From Bacillota bacterium (GTDB lineage: Bacteria > Bacillota_I > Bacilli_A > RFN20 > CAG-826): a DNA stretch of 14,950 nucleotides. The stretch spans positions 4,407 through 19,356 of the forward strand of contig DNPJ01000002.1 in assembly GCA_003501485.1 (NCBI GenBank), written 5' to 3'. The notes beneath the pieces are model-generated. The model did no database searches. It was not told the origin of the DNA and saw only the letters and a program-made list of their open reading frames with translations. Within the stretch, counting starts at the first letter, position 1. Every line of letters begins with the position of its first letter. The translations under genes were made by a program, and so were the position numbers. Positions 12,855-14,950 of the stretch are shown one piece after another.

Positions 12855-14950
12855 ATGATGCGTTTTGCTCTTGCTGGTAACCCAAACTGTGGGAAAACCA
12901 CATTATTTAATTCCCTCACAGGTTCAACAGCACATGTTGGTAACTGGCCAGGTGTTACAGTTGAAAAGAAAGATGGTACTTATAAGAAATTAAAAGAACC
13001 AATTTCTATTATTGATCTTCCAGGTATTTACTCTTTGTCACCATATACAAACGAAGAAGTCATTTCTCGTAACTATATTCTTGATGAAAAACCTGATTGT
13101 GTCATCAATATTATTGATGCTACAAACCTTGAACGTAACTTATATTTAACAACACAATTATTGGAAATCAATGTACCAATGATTATCGCTTTAAATATGA
13201 TGGACGTTTTAGAAAAAAACGGCGATACGTTAGACGAAAAAGTTCTTGAGAAAAAACTCGGTGTACCAGTTGTTAAAGTTTCAGCATTAAAAGAATCAAA
13301 TCTTGATGATTTAATGGAAAAAGCATATGAGGTTGCTAAAAAACCTAGAGTTGGTCACACAATTATTGAAAATAAAGATCTTCTTCATCTAATTTGGGAT
13401 GTAGAAATTGCATTCAAAGGAAAGAAAGTTGATAATCCATTATTCCACGCTGTTAAATTAGTTGAAAATGATGAACTTGAAACAAAGAATCATGAAGATT
13501 TAATTGAAATGGTTAACGAATTTAAAAAGACATTTAAAGATGAAACTTTTGGTGATGACTTTGAAGCTTTGATTGCTGATAACAGATACAATTATATTTC
13601 AAGAGAATTTGGAAATGTTATTGATCGCAATGCCGAAAAAGAGAATGAAGTAAAAGATAAAAATGTCAAAATGAATAAATCTGACCGCATTGATAAGGTC
13701 ATGACTCATAAAGTGTTTGGTTTAATTATCTTTGCCGCTATATTGTTTGTCGTATTCCACTTAACGTTCTCAGAGAATTTATTCTTCCTTGGTGGAATTC
13801 TTGAAGCAAATGGTGTTGCACCATGCTTTGAAGGAAAGCCATATGAAGGATTGTTCTGGACTGATACCGGTATTAATTCTCCTGGTGTTATATTGGCAAA
13901 TTTATTTAATGGTACATTCGATTTATTAACTAGCCTCGCTAGTGATGGCCTTGCTGCTATAAATGCACCAGCATGGGTGAGTGGTTTAATTTGTGATGGT
14001 GTCTTAAGCGGATTATTTGCTATCTTAGGGTTCTTACCACAAATCTTAGTCTTATTCTTGTTCTTTGCTATTATGGAAGACACTGGTTATATGGCACGTG
14101 TCGCCTTTATTCTTGATAGAATGTTCCGCAAATTTGGCCTTTCTGGAAGAGCATTTATTCCTATGATCATGGGATTTGGTTGCTCTGTTCCAGCTATGAT
14201 TAATACTCGTACTCTTGCTGATGATAAAGAAAGAACAGCTACAATTCGTGTTATTCCATTCTTCTCATGTGGCGCTAAACTTCCTATTTTGACTGCTATT
14301 GCAGGTGGTATGGTTAGTGCATTTGGATTCCAATATCCTGATATAATCACATATTCTATGTATGTTGTTGGTATGGTTGCCGCTATTATTTGTGTTATCT
14401 TAATGAGAAATACAACTCTTAAAGGCGATGCTGCTCCATTTATTATGGAACTTCCTGCATATCACATGCCACAATTTAAAGCTTTGATGATCCACCTTTG
14501 GGACAAGGCAAAACACTTCGTCAAAAAAGCATTTACAATTATTCTTGCATCAACAATTGTTATTTGGTTCTTAACTAACTTTGGTTGGAACTGGATGTAT
14601 CTTGATGGAGATATGTCTCAATCAATACTTGCAAGTTTAGGTCAATTTATTCAACCTTTATTTACGCCTCTTGGATTTGGTTCACAACTTTCAACATTTG
14701 GCTGGGTATTTGCGGTTGCCGCAATTACAGGTTTAATTGCTAAAGAAAACGTTATTGCTACATTCTTCACATTGGCTACAGTCATTGTTGCCGCTGTTAA
14801 TTCAGGAACAATAACATTAGATCCGACACTTCTTGAAGAAATTAAAGCCGCTATTGAAGCTGGTGAAGCCACTGGAGAAGGTGTTACAGAAGCTTGGACA
14901 ATGATCGCTGGTACTGGCATTTCATGGCAAGGTTGTATTTCATTTATTGC
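12855..14950 (+). CDS. feoB: Ferrous iron transport protein B, GTPase-permease (3' truncated by window)
   Basis: The frame is open from ATG 12855 to the window end (698 codons), so the C-terminus is missing. The N-terminal G domain has G1 GNPNCGKT (8-15), G2 Thr35 in GNWPGVTVE, G3 DLPG (54-57), G4 NMMD (114-117) and G5 VSA. A helical cytosolic spacer follows to about residue 285. The permease part then starts (KVFGLIIFAAILFVVFHL) and includes both conserved gate motifs, MGFGCSVPAMINTRT near 436-450 and FFSCGAKLPI near 467-477, each with its Cys. FeoB brings Fe(II) into the cell across the inner membrane. Two ATGs are adjacent (12855 and 12858); the first has the better spacing (10 bases) from GGAGGAG. 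Translation is probably coupled to the second feoA. Confidence 0.96.
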   Translation, partial: MMRFALAGNPNCGKTTLFNSLTGSTAHVGNWPGVTVEKKDGTYKKLKEPISIIDLPGIYSLSPYTNEEVISRNYILDEKPDCVINIIDATNLERNLYLTTQLLEINVPMIIALNMMDVLEKNGDTLDEKVLEKKLGVPVVKVSALKESNLDDLMEKAYEVAKKPRVGHTIIENKDLLHLIWDVEIAFKGKKVDNPLFHAVKLVENDELETKNHEDLIEMVNEFKKTFKDETFGDDFEALIADNRYNYISREFGNVIDRNAEKENEVKDKNVKMNKSDRIDKVMTHKVFGLIIFAAILFVVFHLTFSENLFFLGGILEANGVAPCFEGKPYEGLFWTDTGINSPGVILANLFNGTFDLLTSLASDGLAAINAPAWVSGLICDGVLSGLFAILGFLPQILVLFLFFAIMEDTGYMARVAFILDRMFRKFGLSGRAFIPMIMGFGCSVPAMINTRTLADDKERTATIRVIPFFSCGAKLPILTAIAGGMVSAFGFQYPDIITYSMYVVGMVAAIICVILMRNTTLKGDAAPFIMELPAYHMPQFKALMIHLWDKAKHFVKKAFTIILASTIVIWFLTNFGWNWMYLDGDMSQSILASLGQFIQPLFTPLGFGSQLSTFGWVFAVAAITGLIAKENVIATFFTLATVIVAAVNSGTITLDPTLLEEIKAAIEAGEATGEGVTEAWTMIAGTGISWQGCISFI

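Noticed and set aside
13706..14920. Several minus-strand open frames opposite feoB
   Set aside because: They mirror the codons of an unmistakable FeoB permease domain and have no features of their own.

Overview
The window is AT-rich, uses TGG for tryptophan, and has a real gene ending in TGA (the acyltransferase on the minus strand), so the standard bacterial code applies. Shine-Dalgarno sites of the AGGAGG type, FeoA/FeoB with a clostridial-style DtxR regulator, a YtrB/BcrA-type ABC pair with an AbrB-like regulator, and CapE/F/G-like sugar enzymes all point to a low-GC Bacillota (Firmicutes) chromosome, possibly an uncultured gut Bacilli or Clostridia lineage. The exact taxon cannot be read from the sequence. 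No tRNA, rRNA, CRISPR array, transposase or phage gene was seen.

Layout. (1) 1-3129: the end of a plus-strand operon of unknown function. It holds a truncated helical protein, a zinc-ribbon/TPR-like protein, a 604-residue coiled-coil protein with a membrane hairpin, and a small acidic protein ending in a PDWDLLPPDEK tail. A hairpin terminator follows at about 3219. (2) 3366-6834: a compact three-gene cassette, order capE-capG-capF, predicted to make UDP-N-acetyl-L-fucosamine from UDP-GlcNAc. The first enzyme carries an N-terminal XRE-type helix-turn-helix, and its promoter sits so close to the ATG that the mRNA should be leaderless. No glycosyltransferase or flippase is present. (3) 6920-7456: a YfcE-type phosphodiesterase, converging with and overlapping the next operon by 6 bp. 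(4) 9169 back to 7451, minus strand: AbrB-like regulator, ABC ATPase, ABC permease, behind a near-consensus promoter whose spacer is a tandem 9-bp repeat. (5) 9306-10192: a membrane protein and a GNAT-like protein, ending in a bidirectional terminator shared with (6) a minus-strand PlsC-like acyltransferase with a zinc ribbon and a second putative leaderless start. (7) 11626-12249: a small membrane protein and a DtxR-family regulator, with a strong terminator. (8) 12385 to the window end: feoA-feoA-feoB, with feoB cut by the edge.

Regions 7 and 8 form a coherent iron unit. The regulator has a DtxR-type Cys-x2-Glu-His metal motif, and the feo promoter (TTGACA-N17-TATTAT) lies between two copies of GTTAG-N6-CTAAC that match the core of the DtxR/IdeR box. 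The least explained parts are the operon at the left edge and the HTH-CapE fusion heading an isolated UDP-L-FucNAc cassette.
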